Positions 32,353 to 42,835 are shown, counted from the first letter of the stretch. The stretch is 64,000 nucleotides of DNA from Enterobacter sp. EA-1 (GCA_002886105.1 CP025776.1:3348001-3412000); one strand, 5' to 3'. Program-made: numbers and translations. Notes: a model not told the origin generated them from the sequence alone.

Positions 32353-32804
32353 TTAAAACGGCAGGCGGAACCAGATAGCCCACAGGACATAAACGCCGCC
32401 CACAAGGAAAAACAGCCGATAGCCCCAGACGATGGCAGGCTCCTGCCGCAGGTAGAATTTCAGCGGGTTACGGTGCAGGTTGGCGGCGTTATGGGTTTTA
32501 TGGAAATGGGTCATCTGCTGTGCGCCTTTGCCCGTCAGCGCGATCATAAAGCTCGACATCACAATCAACACCAGCGCCATATAGCTTTTCACTGCCAGCG
32601 CAACGCCTTCACGCAGCCACAGGCTATCTTCATGGCGCAATATCACCACCGCGTTTTTTTTAGCTCAATGGCGGCAATACTCAACGCCGGTGCACCACAA
32701 TCAGCAGGCCAAAATGCTTTGCATGGGTACTAAAGGGATTTTTAAGGTGATACCAAAGATCCGGCGAAAACGCCACCGATGACAACATCCATGATGATAT
32801 TCAC
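32353..32804 (-). CDS. Unknown membrane protein (frameshifted)
   Basis: Possible GTG start at 32804 or ATG at 32792 (MDVVIGGVFAGSL). After frame changes near 32755 and 32660 it continues with a helix MALVLIVMSSFMIALTGKGA, a histidine-rich loop QQMTHFHKTHNAANLHRNPL and a last helix WGYRLFFLVGGVYVLWAIWF ending RLPF. About 150 residues, probably three helices. No family recognised. It lies downstream of the Tae4 immunity terminator on the same strand. Confidence 0.5.
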
Positions 32805-32861
32805 GATCGTTCCCTGCTCGCTTTATTGTCTGTTTTGCGCCGCTCACGAAGCGGGTATCTG

Positions 32862-32884
32862 AAAAAGGGCCTTCCGGCCCTTGT
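32862..32884 (-). terminator. Rho-independent terminator of the tae4/immunity operon
   Basis: On the minus strand AAGGGCC-GGAA-GGCCCTT followed by TTT, 17 bp after the immunity gene stop. Confidence 0.85.
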
Positions 32885-32900
32885 TAGCGTGATCCTGCGA

Positions 32901-33382
32901 TTACTGACTCAGAAAGCGGAAATTTTTTCTCATCCGTTCCTTTGTCTTTTGCACAACAGCATCCGGTTAAGCGACTCCGGTGCTCAGGCGGAAATCTTTC
33001 CCGCTAAACAGCAGCCCCCCGGCCCTGTGTTCCACATTGCATCGTGGCGGAGACATTCCGGTGGTTCTCAGCTCATCCGCCGACAGCGGGTTACCCAGAA
33101 TAATAAACGCTGCCTTAACATGCTGTTTTGGATAAGCGTAATGCAGCGGTTCAGCTTCTCCGCGGCGCAAAAATAGCAAGGTGGTGTCAAATCCAGCGCG
33201 TGCGTCTGTTTTGCCTTCCCCTGAGAAGCGATCGCCAACTGGCATTTACCCTGTGCCTGCCCTAACGCCAGTTCATGGCCCTGCTGTGCAAAGCTATCTG
33301 TCGCGACAGACTCCGCGTAACTCAGGCCGCTCATCAGCAACAGCGCTGCCGCGCCACAGGCGTAATGGATCATCTTAGTCAT
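32901..33382 (-). CDS. Putative periplasmic immunity protein of the Tae4-type amidase (frameshifted)
   Basis: Signal peptide MTKMIHYACGAAALLLMSGLSYA, mature ESVATDSFAQQGHELALGQAQ, then LTPPCYF, and after an indel near 33175 LRRGEAEPLHYAYPKQHVKA and FIILGNPLSADELRTT. The region from 33050 to 32965 stays open (GLLFSGKDFRLSTGVA); a last frame gives DAVVQKTKERMRKNFRFLSQ, TAA at 32901. About 160 residues. The ATG overlaps the stop of the amidase gene (ATGA). I do not recognise it as the classical Tai4 domain, so the immunity role rests on context, secretion signal and overlap. Confidence 0.6.
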
Positions 33383-33802
33383 AGCAACTCCCAAAACCAG
33401 ACCTCTTTCCCTAAGGCAAAATAATCAGGACTTCCGCCTTTCATTAACATCTTACTGCCATCCCAGACATCAATATGATCGGTTGATCCCCAACCATCCT
33501 GAATGAACACGATCCCTTTTTTACCGGCATAGTCCGACTGGGTAACGGATTTTTTCTTCACCGCTTTTCCCACCAGATCATGTCGTCCCAGTAACCCGGT
33601 GGCAAGTTCCTGCGCGCAGCACATGTTTAGGGCTATGACCAAACCCCGGATAACATTTTGCGCCATGATAAATGCTGAGGTTAACGCCCGACTTCTCCAA
33701 CGCCACGCCCATTCTGATGGCGCACTGATTGACGAAAGAGCTGTCACAGGGGCTTTCCGGATAGGGATGGTTATCCCAGAGTTGGCTGAACGATAGCATC
33801 AT
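33379..33802 (-). CDS. tae4: Tae4-family type VI amidase effector (frameshifted)
   Basis: About 141 residues. MMLSFSQLWDNHPYPESPCD, then SSFVNQCAIRMGVALEKSGV carries the catalytic cysteine in the CAIRM motif shared with Tae4 proteins. The C-terminal half GKKGIVFIQDGWGSTDHIDVWDG carries the catalytic histidine, followed by EVWFWELL. Tae4 enzymes are NlpC/P60-fold DL-endopeptidases that cut D-Glu-mDAP bonds in peptidoglycan of target cells. An indel near 33615 joins the halves. No signal peptide, as expected for an injected effector. It overlaps its partner gene by 4 bp. No VgrG, Hcp or PAAR gene is nearby. Confidence 0.8.
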
Positions 33803-33984
33803 AGTTGTCCTTTTATTGACGGTTCCCGGAGGGTTACTGCACCATGCTGTTGATCATTTTTGCCTCCAAAGAATAGGCGGCATCGCCAAAACTGGCGAGA
33901 TTTTATTCACCACTATGATTGATTTTCGTGACAATTCTCTATGTTATAAACAGGCAACCAATAGCAGAGAGAAAAAATAAGATA

Positions 33985-34203
33985 ATGCTGATTTATAACG
34001 TTTTTGGTCGTTATCTGGGGGTAAAACGCGTGGCGGAAAGCTGGCAGGTGTTCCGGGTAGACCGGAATGAAGGCAAGCACTCCCGGCTGTATAACATCAT
34101 CATTCCTGATGAATTAAGCGAAGCGGAGATCCCCGGCTGGCTGGGTGATATTTTCCATGAAGCGGCCAGCGAGCAACATCCCGATGTCACCCGCGTTGAA
34201 TAA
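33985..34203 (+). CDS. DUF7661-like small protein
   Basis: Intact 72-residue protein MLIYNVFGRYLGVKRVAESW, then FRVDRNEGKHSRLYNIIIPD and AEIPGWLGDIFHEAASEQHP. The NVFG...V.R....W..YRVD..E.KHSRL...IIPD pattern fits small DUF7661 proteins as I recall them. ATG 33985 is chosen over an upstream in-frame ATG because the family begins at this residue. Cytoplasmic; function unknown. Confidence 0.7.
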   Translation: MLIYNVFGRYLGVKRVAESWQVFRVDRNEGKHSRLYNIIIPDELSEAEIPGWLGDIFHEAASEQHPDVTRVE

Positions 34204-34226
34204 GGCCTGCCAGAGAAGAAGCCGTC

Positions 34227-34766
34227 TCACAAACCGGCAATGCGCCCGATCATTGAACGGATCTGCTCCCGGCTCAGGGGTGCGCGGTCAATCACAAAGT
34301 GCAACGTCATGCCTTCGATAAACGCATCCAGCGCGCGGGCGGTGACCGGGTCGAACCAGTGCTCCAGCGTAGTCTGGCTGGCGCGCATCCAGTTTTGCAT
34401 CACGTTTTTAGCGTCGGCTGGCGGTTCATAAACGCATAGAGTTGGTACATCAGCTCCATATTGTGCGCGGTGGTCACCTGCGCGCCGTAAATCAATTCCG
34501 TGACCGCATCGCAGGCCCGTGCCGGGCTGTCAACGCCAGCGAAAATGCCTGATACTGCGCAGACATCTGCTGCGTAAAGCGGGTAAACGCCTCTTCAAGC
34601 AGCGCATCAATACCGGCGAAATAGGTCATCGAACCCAGCGGCACGTCTGCACAGCTGGCTATTTTCCGGTGCGTGACGGCCTCTGGATACCGTGCTCGGC
34701 AATCGTCTCCAGCGTCGCATCCAGAATGCGTTCACGCCGCTGTGGATCATTGGGTCGTCGGGCCAT
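34227..34766 (-). CDS. rcdA: TetR-family regulator RcdA (frameshifted)
   Basis: Starts [28 protein letters not shown], the TetR helix-turn-helix region, which continues in another frame as [25 protein letters not shown]. The ligand domain shows [20 protein letters not shown] and ends [21 protein letters not shown] (TGA at 34227). In E. coli RcdA activates csgD and stress genes. Breaks near 34675, 34540 and 34420. Divergent from ybjJ, which it probably regulates along with itself. Confidence 0.9.
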
Positions 34767-34845
34767 AAGTCCTCTCACTGATTTATGTACAAATGTACAC
34801 TTACTTGCTACTGTTGTCGCACCTTTTACTGCCCGATGTGACGCT

Positions 34846-36053
34846 ATGACTGCAAATGGATCCCGCAAAGCCCTGAGAAATCGTTTATGGGCGCTGTTCA
34901 CCTTCTTCTTTATTCCCGGCTTACTGATGGCCTCCTCGGGCGACGCGCACCCTGGCCATCCGCGACATTCTCTCAGTTTCCACCGCCGAAATGGGCGTGG
35001 TGCTGTTCGGTCTGTCGATCGGTTCGATGAGCGGCATTCTCTCTTCCGACCGGCTGGTCAAGCGTTTTGGCGCACGCAACGTGATCCGCGCCAGCATGTC
35101 GTTTTCTGTCCTTGGCATGTTGCTCCTCAGTCTGGCGTTGTGGTTCGCATCGCCACTGCTGTTTGCCGCCGGACTGGCAATATTTGGCGGTAGCATGGGT
35201 GCAGGCGAAGTGGCAATGAACATTGAAGGCGCGGTGGTCGAGCGGGAGATGAACAAAACAGTACTACCGATGATGCACGGCTTTTACAGCCTTGGCACGC
35301 TGGTTGGCGCGGGTATCGGCATGACGTTAACCGCATTCGGCCTTGCGGCGAATGTGCATATTCTGCTGGCAGGTCTGGCGGCGATTGTGCCGATTATGCT
35401 GGCGATTGCCGCTATTCCCGATGGCACCGGGCGGGACTCTGAGGAAAACAGCGCGCACGGGAAAAAAGGTCTGCCGTTCTGGCGGGATACCCAACTGCTG
35501 CTGATTGGCGTGGTAGTGCTGGCGATGGCCTTTGCCGAAGGCTCCGCCAATGACTGGTTGCCGCTATTAATGGTGGACGGTCACGGCTTTAGCCCGACCT
35601 CAGGGTCGTTAATCTACGCCGGTTTTACCCTCGGCATGACGGTCGGGCGCTTTACCGGTGGCTGGTTTATCGACCGCTACAGCCGCGTGGCGGTTGTCCG
35701 CGCCAGCGCCATGATGGGCGCGCTGGGCATTGGTCTGATTATCTTTGTTGATAGCGCACACCGGGTGGCAGGTGTGTCGGTGATCCTCTGGGGACTGGGC
35801 GCGTCGCTCGGCTTCCCGCTAACTATTTCCGCCGCCAGCGACACTGGCCCGGATGCGCCAACCCGTGTCAGCGTGGTCGCAACCACGGGCTATCTGGCGT
35901 TTCTCGTCGGCCCGCCGCTGCTGGGCTTCCTTGGCGAGCATTACGGTCTGCGCAGCGCCATGTTGGTGGTACTCAGCTGGTGCTGGTTGCGGCACTGGTT
36001 GCCCGCGCCGTAGCCAAACCGGCGCCCGAGGCACACAAGCCGAAACCTGCTGA
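34846..36053 (+). CDS. ybjJ: YbjJ: MFS inner-membrane transporter (frameshifted)
   Basis: Major facilitator protein, about 400 residues. [30 protein letters not shown], then after breaks near 34940 and 34985 [31 protein letters not shown]. Twelve helices follow, with [47 protein letters not shown] and [28 protein letters not shown]. The C-terminus is uncertain: one frame ends at 36053, another would run to 36177 across the mdfA end, probably an indel effect near 35980. Substrate unknown. E. coli ybjI and ybjH, which lie beyond ybjJ, are absent. Confidence 0.9.
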
Positions 36054-36091
36054 CGAGGATGCGGCATTCGCCCGAGCGGATGCCGCGTTGC

Positions 36092-37325
36092 TTACCCTTC
36101 CAGTGAATTGCCCACCCGCTTATCGCGCAGGAACACCACCATCAGGCCTAACCACAGCAGGCCATTCGCCAGATTGAAGAGGCTGAACAGGCCATTGCCC
36201 CCCATCAGCCACGCGTGCTTACTGACCTCAATGCCCACGGTAAAGATGAGCATTTGCAGCATGCCCATTGCCGCTGAAACCGTACCTTTACTCATCTCGC
36301 TGGCGAACAACGTCAGACGCACCAGCCCGGCGTTCGCCAGCCCGATGCCAAAGGCATACAGGCTCAACCCGGCGGTCATCCATAAATACGCATGCGAAGA
36401 GGCAACCGTCGCCACCGCAGCCAGCATCAGCCCGGCGACAATCGGCCAGCCGCCCATCATAATCAGCGCCCGTACGGTGCGGCGGGACGTGAGCCGCGCC
36501 AGCAGCAGATTGCCAACAATCAGTGCGCCAAAAATTGGCACCTGCAATAGCCCATATTCATAACTGCTCAATTGTTCGCCGCTGATAATAATAATTGGCG
36601 ACTGCGCTATCCACGCCAGTAAAGGCAGGCTGACAAAGCCGGTCGCCAGCGCACCAGCCACGAAGCGCAGGTTTTTCATCACTTCGGCGTAATCGCGCCA
36701 CAGCGCTTTGAGCGACAGTTTCTCACCCAGCCGGGTGGCGGTTTCCGGCATCGCGCGTTGCAGACCGACAAAGGCGAACGCCGCCAGTACCGCGAACAGC
36801 ACAAACATCCTTCCCACGGTGCCGCATGCACCCATGCCGCACCAACCAGCGGTCCAAGCAACGGCGCAATCAGCGCCACATTCGCCATCAGCGCGGTGAT
36901 CTTGATGCACACCGCCTCGGGAAACGATTCCTGAATCGCCGCATAACCGACAGCGCCGATAAAACAGAGGCTAATCCCCTGTAAAAAACGCAGCAGCGTA
37001 AACTGTTCAATATCCTGTGCCAGCAACGTTGCCGGGGCAGGTCACAATAAACCACACCACGCCGGTCAGCATCACCGGGCGGCGGCCAATACGGTCCGAC
37101 AATGGCCCCAGCAACCACTGTAAAAACATCCCACCCGCCAGATAGGCGGTCATCGACGTCGGCACCCATTCGATCCCCGCTTTGTACTGCTCCACCACCG
37201 ACAACATGCCGGGTTGGATCATATCGTTGGCGATATACGTCGAGAATTCGTAAAGCACCAGACAGAGCGGAAATAACAGTGCCTGTCGGCCCGGTGGCGT
37301 TGGCCTGAAAGGAGTGGTTTTGCAT
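36092..37325 (-). CDS. mdfA: Multidrug efflux MFS transporter MdfA (frameshifted)
   Basis: Proton-coupled multidrug exporter (chloramphenicol, cationic dyes, alkali cations). [12 protein letters not shown], then after a break near 37265 [67 protein letters not shown]. This includes the membrane-embedded glutamate (LYEF) and the motif A loop. [20 protein letters not shown] and the C-terminal [27 protein letters not shown] follow, ending KRVGNSLEG. Breaks near 37040 and 36812. About 410 codons. Confidence 0.95.
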
Positions 37326-37601
37326 GCGGTCTCTTCATCCTGTGAAAAATCGCGCCGAGTGTAATCAAAGCCATTGCGCGGCGGTAGAGAATTCTCGGTC
37401 GCCCGTTAAATAAAGCACATTTTCACCCGTTTAAGGTTCGCTTAAGTCCGATGGCGTAAGGTAATTCTGTTAACGGTTTCTCCGAGGATTCGTCTAACTC
37501 TCAGATGAGTAAGACAAAACCCCTTTACCGTCCAGCGCGCCGCTTTTAAGGTGAGCGCTTTCGCCTAAATTTGGATAGCTTAATCAAAGAGTAACGAGAG
37601 T

Positions 37602-38215
37602 ATGTTAGAGAGCCTGAATTACACGCTGTTTTACTGGATTAACGCCACCCCCGACTCACCACGCGGACTGATTGCTTTTGCCGGGTTTGCCGCCAGCGAT
37701 CTGATCAGTATCGTTCCGTTGCTGGCTGCGGGTCTCTGGTTGTGGGGGCCGCGCAGTCAGGTCACTGCACAGCGCCAACTGGTGATCAAAGTGGCGATGG
37801 CGATCCTCGTCAGTCTCTGCTTCTCTGCGTTGCTGGGGCACCTCTTCCCGCACGATCGCCCATTTGCCGATCGCGTGGGTTATAACTTCCTGCATCACGC
37901 GCCGGACAGTTCCTTCCCGAGCGACCACGGCACCGTGATCTTCACCTTTGCTGTCGCTTTCTCTCGGCCCGGCACCGGGTGTGGTCCGGTGCGTTGCTGA
38001 TGGTTATCGGCCTGACCATCGCCACCGGTCGCGTGTTTACCTTGGCGTGCACTGGCCGCTGGATATGCTCGGCGCGCTGCTGGTTGGCATCGGCGGCTGC
38101 CTGACGGCGCAGATCCTGTGGCAGGCTTTTTGGCCCGGCCATCTACCGCAGCGTCCAGCAGCTTTATCGCCTGTGCTTTGCCATGCCTATCCGCCGCGGC
38201 TGGGTGCGTGACTAA
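37602..38215 (+). CDS. ybjG: Undecaprenyl-diphosphate phosphatase YbjG (frameshifted)
   Basis: PAP2-type membrane phosphatase that recycles undecaprenyl pyrophosphate. MLESLNYTLFYWINATPDSP, then the phosphatase signature spread over LGHLFPHDRPF, PDSSFPSDHGTVIFTFAVAF (SGH-type motif) and, in shifted frame, SRVYLGVHWPLDMLGALLVG (catalytic His). It ends RRGWVRD-like (TAA at 38213). Breaks near 37965, 38025 and 38135. An upstream leader at 37440-37590 probably carries the promoter. Confidence 0.93.
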
Positions 38216-38279
38216 GCCACACGGCAAAGGTAAGATGAACGCCCTGCTCAATGCGGGGCTTTCTTTTATTCAGGGAAAT

Positions 38280-39032
38280 ATGGAAACAAGACGTGACGAA
38301 CGGATTGGCCAGCTACTGGCGGCGCTGAAACGCAGCGATAAGCTGCATCTGAAAGAAGCGGCGGCGCTGCTGGGCGTATCCGAAATGACCATTCGCCGCG
38401 ATCTCAGCGCCAATAGCGCACCGGTGGTGCTGTTGGGCGGCTATATTGTGCTGGAGCCACGCAGCGCCAGCCACTATCTGCTTAGCGATCAGAAAACCCG
38501 ACTAGTGGAAGAAAAACGCCGTGCGAGCTGGCTGCAAGCCTGTTGCAGCCCCATCAGATGGCGTTTTCGACTGCGGCACCACCACGCCGTGGATCATCGA
38601 AGCCATTCACCACGATCTGCCGTTTACCGGCGTCTGCTACTCCTGAATACCTTCCGGCGCTACAGGAAAACCGCTGTGCCGCGCAATCCTTTGCGGCGGT
38701 GAGTTTCACGCCAGCAACGCCATTTTTAAGCCGCTGAACTTCAACGAAACGCTGAGCAACCTGCGCCCGGATATCGCCTTTTATTCGGCGGCAGGTGTGC
38801 ATGCACAGCAGGGCGCGACCTGCTTTAACCCTCGGAAGAGTTGCCGGTAAAACACTGGGCGATGTCGCATGCCCAGCTTCATGTGCTGGTCGTGGATCAC
38901 AGCAAATTTGGTAGGTGCGCCAGCCAGCATGGGGCCACTCAGCCAGTTTGACGTGCTGGTGAGCGATTGCCGACCGGATGAGAGGCACTGGTCAGCGCAG
39001 CCAAAACGCACCAGATCAAGCTGATGTACTGA
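38280..39032 (+). CDS. deoR: Deoxyribose operon repressor DeoR (frameshifted)
   Basis: DeoR-family repressor of nucleoside catabolism that senses deoxyribose-5-phosphate. METRRDERIGQLLAALKRSDKLHLKEAAALLGVSEMTIRRDL is the N-terminal HTH, with ILEPRSASHYLLSDQKTRLVEEKRR next. The sugar-phosphate domain DCGTTTPWIIEAIHHDLPFT, FNTFLALQ-like and CGGEFHASNAIFKPLNFNETLSNLRPDIAFYSAAG is spread over several frames. It ends [11 protein letters not shown] at 39030. Breaks near 38410, 38525, 38640, 38700, 38820 and 38965. Confidence 0.94.
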
Positions 39033-40264
39033 CCGTGTCCGCCGGGGCACGGTCAGTTACTTCGTCAGAGAACCAGCCGCCGAACAACTGGTGAAGTTTC
39101 AGCAGAACGAAATCCCACATCCGGCCAATAAAACCGGCCTCGCCGACCGCTTCCATCACCACCAGCGGACGCTGCTCAATGGTTTTGCCATTCAACTGGA
39201 AGTCGATGGTGCCAACGACCTGCCCTTTCGCCAGCGGTGCTTCCAAGCTGCGGCTGTGTGAGCGTGTAAGTCGCTTTCAAATCTTTTAGCTGCCCTTTCG
39301 GCAGCGTCACCGGAGTCCCCGGCCCCCAGCTTCGCCTCGCTGCTATCGCCAAACCACACGCGCTGGTTCACAAAAGGCGGCATCCGGTTTGATGGGCGAC
39401 ACCGTTTCAAAGAAGCGGAAGCCCCGAGTCAGCAATTTTTCCGACTCATTAAAGCGAATGCGGTCCGTTTTCGCGCCCAGCACCACGGAGATCAGCCGCA
39501 TATCGCCCTGCGTGGCGGAGGCCACCAGTTGTAACCCGCCCCGTCGGTGGTCCCGGTTTTCATCCCGTCGACATTCAAACTGGTGCTCCACAACAGTCGG
39601 TTGCGGTTGGGCTGGTGGATTTTATTGAAGGTAAAATCCTTCTCTTTGTGGATGGCGTACTCATCCGGCACATCGCGGATCAACGCCTTACCCAGCAGCG
39701 CCATATCACGCGCGGTGCTGAACTGCCCCGGCGCATCCAGCCCGTGGACGGTTTTAAAGGTGGTGTTGGTCAGACCCAGCTTTTGCGAGTAGCTGTTCAT
39801 CAGGCTGACAAACGAGTCCTCGGCTACCGGCAACATAATCGGCAATGGCGATGCTGGCATCATTGCCGGACTGGATAATCACGCCTTTATTGAGATCGGC
39901 GACCGAGACCTGATCGCCCGGCTTCAGGAACATCAGCGAGGAGCCACGCAGCACCGGGTTACCGGTAGCCCAGCGTCTTTGCCGACGGTGACCGTATCGG
40001 TGAGATGAATTTTCCCGGCTTTCAGCGCACCGGCCGACCACATAACTGGTCATCAATTTGGTCAGGCTGGCGGGATCAAGTTTCTCGTCGGCGTTACCTT
40101 CCGCCAGCACTTTGCCGCTGGCGTAATCCATCAGGATCCATGCTCTGGCGTCTACCGGCGGCGCACCCGGCGTTTGTTCAGCCGCATACAGTGAAGGAGT
40201 GAAAAGAACCAACAGCGCAGAGCCTGCAGCCAAAGCCGCGAAGGGATAAAGAGAAATGCGTCAT
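39016..40264 (-). CDS. dacC: D-alanyl-D-alanine carboxypeptidase DacC, PBP6 (frameshifted)
   Basis: Periplasmic, membrane-anchored penicillin-binding protein 6. [10 protein letters not shown], then [20 protein letters not shown] (signal). Catalytic motifs: SLTKLM (SxxK, in [15 protein letters not shown]), SGN (VIIQSGNDA) and KTG (DGMKTGTT). The C-terminal beta domain contains GAGDSG and [22 protein letters not shown], then the amphipathic anchor [19 protein letters not shown]. coli ends at WFS; here the frame continues [10 protein letters not shown] to 39016 across the terminator, so the true stop may be at about 39058 with one indel. Breaks near 40235, 40045, 39965, 39815, 39535, 39385 and 39245. 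Confidence 0.94.
39031..39054. terminator. Bidirectional terminator between deoR and dacC
   Basis: Stem GACCGTG / CACGGTC with a GC-rich loop, starting at the deoR stop. It lies between the two convergent genes. Confidence 0.65.
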
Positions 40265-40491
40265 ATAGGCCACCCGAGTATCCATTCAAAAAACGTCACA
40301 ATGCCGTGCCGTAACAAACCGTGAGTAATAGCGCACAAACGAAGTGAAAAAACCATCAATGGGTAAAGTTTTCAAGTTTACGCAATAACACCGCGTTGCG
40401 CCCCGTTGACGCAATCTTTTCACAGCCGTTGCCAGAACGTTAACTTTATCTCACCATTAGGGCACAACGATTCACTTGCAAAGGGTGGGAA

Positions 40492-41121
40492 ATGATAACG
40501 CTATGGGGCAGGAATAATTCGACCAACGTCAAAAAAGTACGTTGGATGCTGGAAGAACTGGAGTTGCCGTACGAGCATATTCTGGCGGGCGGGCAGTATG
40601 GACTCAACCACGATGCCGCTTACCCGGCGATGAATCCAAACGGCCGGTGCCGCTGCTACGCGACGACGAAACCAACGCGGTGCTGTGGGAGTCGAACACC
40701 ATTCTGCGTTATCTGGCCGCGCAGTACGGGCAACGCCGCCTGTGGGTTGAAGAACCCGCTCTGCGGGCGCAGGGTGATAAGTGGATGGACTGGGCATTGA
40801 GCACGCTGGCGCCCAAACATGGCCCGCTGCTGATGGGCTTAGTGCGCACGCCGCCAGAACAGCGCGACCACGCCGTAATCGACGCCGCGAAACAGGCGCT
40901 GGATGGGATGTTCGCCCTGCTGGACGATGTGCTGGCCAAACAGCCGTGGCTCTCCGGCGACGCCTTCGGTTGTGGCGATATTGCCGTCGGGCCGTTTATT
41001 TTACAACCTGTACAATATTCCCGGTCTGAACTGGGCCCCGCACACGCATTTGCAGCGCTGGTACGCGCAACTGTGCGAACGTCCGGGGTTCCGAAATACG
41101 GTGATGATCCCGGTCACCTGA
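40492..41121 (+). CDS. gstB: Glutathione S-transferase GstB (frameshifted)
   Basis: Cytoplasmic GST, 208 codons. [37 protein letters not shown], then [34 protein letters not shown] (glutathione-binding thioredoxin fold, with WES as the cis-Pro/Ser neighbourhood). The C-terminal helical domain is [29 protein letters not shown], and it ends VMIPVT. Breaks near 40640 and 41000. In E. coli GstB acts on bromoacetate-type substrates. Confidence 0.93.
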
Positions 41122-41175
41122 TGCAGACCCGTTGAATCAATACCGCCGGGTGGCATGAACGCCCGGCAAATTCCT

Positions 41176-42281
41176 CTACGGTGTCGTTGCCGGGCCGACT
41201 TTCCACAGTTCGCCATCCGACTCATCCGTTAACACATAGAGATAGCCGTCGGGGCCAACGCGCACATCGCGGATGCGCTGATCGCGATCGCCGAGAATGC
41301 GGCCATCCTCGCGAACCTTGTCGCCATTAACGCTCATCACGATGACATTTTTTCTCTTTCAGCGCGCCAATAAACAGTTTGTGTTGCCACTGCGGGAACT
41401 GCGCCGCGTTGTAGAACGCCATGCCGCTAATGGCCGGTGATTTTTCCCAGTAGAAAATCGGCTGTTCGGTACCGTCAACGACTCCCCCCTTCGCTTCCGG
41501 GATCTTCAGCCCGCTGTAATTAATGCCCCGGGGTAGCAACAGGCCAGCCGTAATTTTTGCCCTTTTGCGGAATGTTAATCTCATCGCCGCCGCGCCCGTG
41601 CTCATTCAGCCATAGCGCCTCACTCCACGGGTTCATCGCCATCCCCTGCGGGTTACGGATGCCATAAGACCAGATTTCCGCGCGCCCCCGGCTTGCCCAC
41701 AAACGGGTTGTCGTTCGGGACCAGCCCCTGATCCGTCAGCCGCACCAGTTTGCCCTGCAACTTATCCAGCTCCTGCGCGGTTATACGCTGGTTATTCTCC
41801 CCAGCGCCACCCATAAATACCCTTTGCCATCGAACACCAGCCTTCCGCCGAAGTGGTTACCGGTAGACAGTTTCGGCTGCTGGCGGAACAGAGTGCGGAA
41901 ATCCTCAAGTTGCCGTAAATCCTTGCTGAGCCGCCCATAACCAACCGCCGTCCCCGCGTTATCATCCTGTCCCGCTTCAGCATAACTGAGCCATACCCGG
42001 CGCGATTGCGCGAAATCCGGCGCCAGCGCCACATCCAGCAACCCGCCCTGCCCGTGCGCCCACACTTTCGGCACCCCGTTAATCGGCTCGGATAATCCTT
42101 TCCTTCCTGCCAGTGGCGCAATTGCCCCCTCGCAATGTGATCAACATCCCCTGGTTCTCCGGCAAAAAGGCCAGCGACCAGGGGGTGATCGAGTTTGGTT
42201 TGCAGCACGGTCACGTTGACAGTGGCGGGCGGCAAACAGCGCAGAGGTAAAAAAGAGTAATAACAGCGGGATATGGCGCAT
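41176..42281 (-). CDS. yliI: Aldose sugar dehydrogenase YliI, PQQ-dependent (frameshifted)
   Basis: Soluble periplasmic beta-propeller dehydrogenase using PQQ. Signal [18 protein letters not shown], then [46 protein letters not shown] is followed by [54 protein letters not shown] and [17 protein letters not shown] (PQQ pocket). The C-terminus [24 protein letters not shown] stops at TAG, 41176. About seven frame changes. E. coli does not make PQQ and imports it; whether this strain does is not visible here. Confidence 0.92.
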
Positions 42282-42423
42282 ACGGCGCTCCTGTCTTCAT
42301 CCATTAGCACCGGATAAAGGTTAGCCAGCATGCTGTTTCGGGGGGCGATTTTTACAAAAACTTAAGGAGGTGGAAGGCGTGGAAAAGCAGAACATCACCT
42401 GAACGATCGTCCATCAACAAGAA

Positions 42424-42440
42424 GGGGGGAAATTTCCCCC
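42424..42440 (-). terminator. Palindrome downstream of bssR
   Basis: GGGGGG-AAATTT-CCCCC palindrome 12 bp after the bssR stop. It is a likely terminator stem, although a T tract is not clear. Confidence 0.4.
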
Positions 42441-42451
42441 ATTCTCTGATC

Positions 42452-42835
42452 TCAGGCTTCCTCCAACGGTGCACGCTCACTCAAGTACTGAACGCAATAG
42501 CTGAGGACATTCAAAGAACGTTCGAGTTTGTCGGCATTCACCGTGATGTAGGTAGGGCAATCCTGCCGTCCACTCATCAAACAGACTGCCGCCGAGGAGA
42601 GGGCCTCCTCCGCACGATAAAGGGCGCCGCGGGCATCGCGGTCCGGCATCTGGCTGAGCCGTTCCCCTTTATCGCGAATCTCCAGTGCAAGTGCAAAGAA
42701 ACGTTCACGTAGACGATCGGTTTCACTAACCGACATATACCCCTTTGCTTTCAACAACTGGATATAGCCGGCAAGGTCGCTTCTGCAAGTCACCAACTTC
42801 GTAAGAAGACGTCGTGCCATTTCGTCAACGGTCAT
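42452..42835 (-). CDS. bssR: Biofilm regulator BssR
   Basis: Intact, 127 residues from ATG 42835 (MTVDEMARRLLTKLVTCRSDLAGYIQLLKAKGYMSVSETDRLRERFF), matching E. coli BssR in length and in LKAKGYMSVSE, AEEALSSAAVCLMSG and PTYITVNADKLE. In E. coli it affects biofilm formation through AI-2/cAMP signalling. A longer in-frame ATG at 42910 has no homology. A Shine-Dalgarno GAGG-like sequence lies at 42840-42847. Confidence 0.9.
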   Translation of the reverse strand: MTVDEMARRLLTKLVTCRSDLAGYIQLLKAKGYMSVSETDRLRERFFALALEIRDKGERLSQMPDRDARGALYRAEEALSSAAVCLMSGRQDCPTYITVNADKLERSLNVLSYCVQYLSERAPLEEA

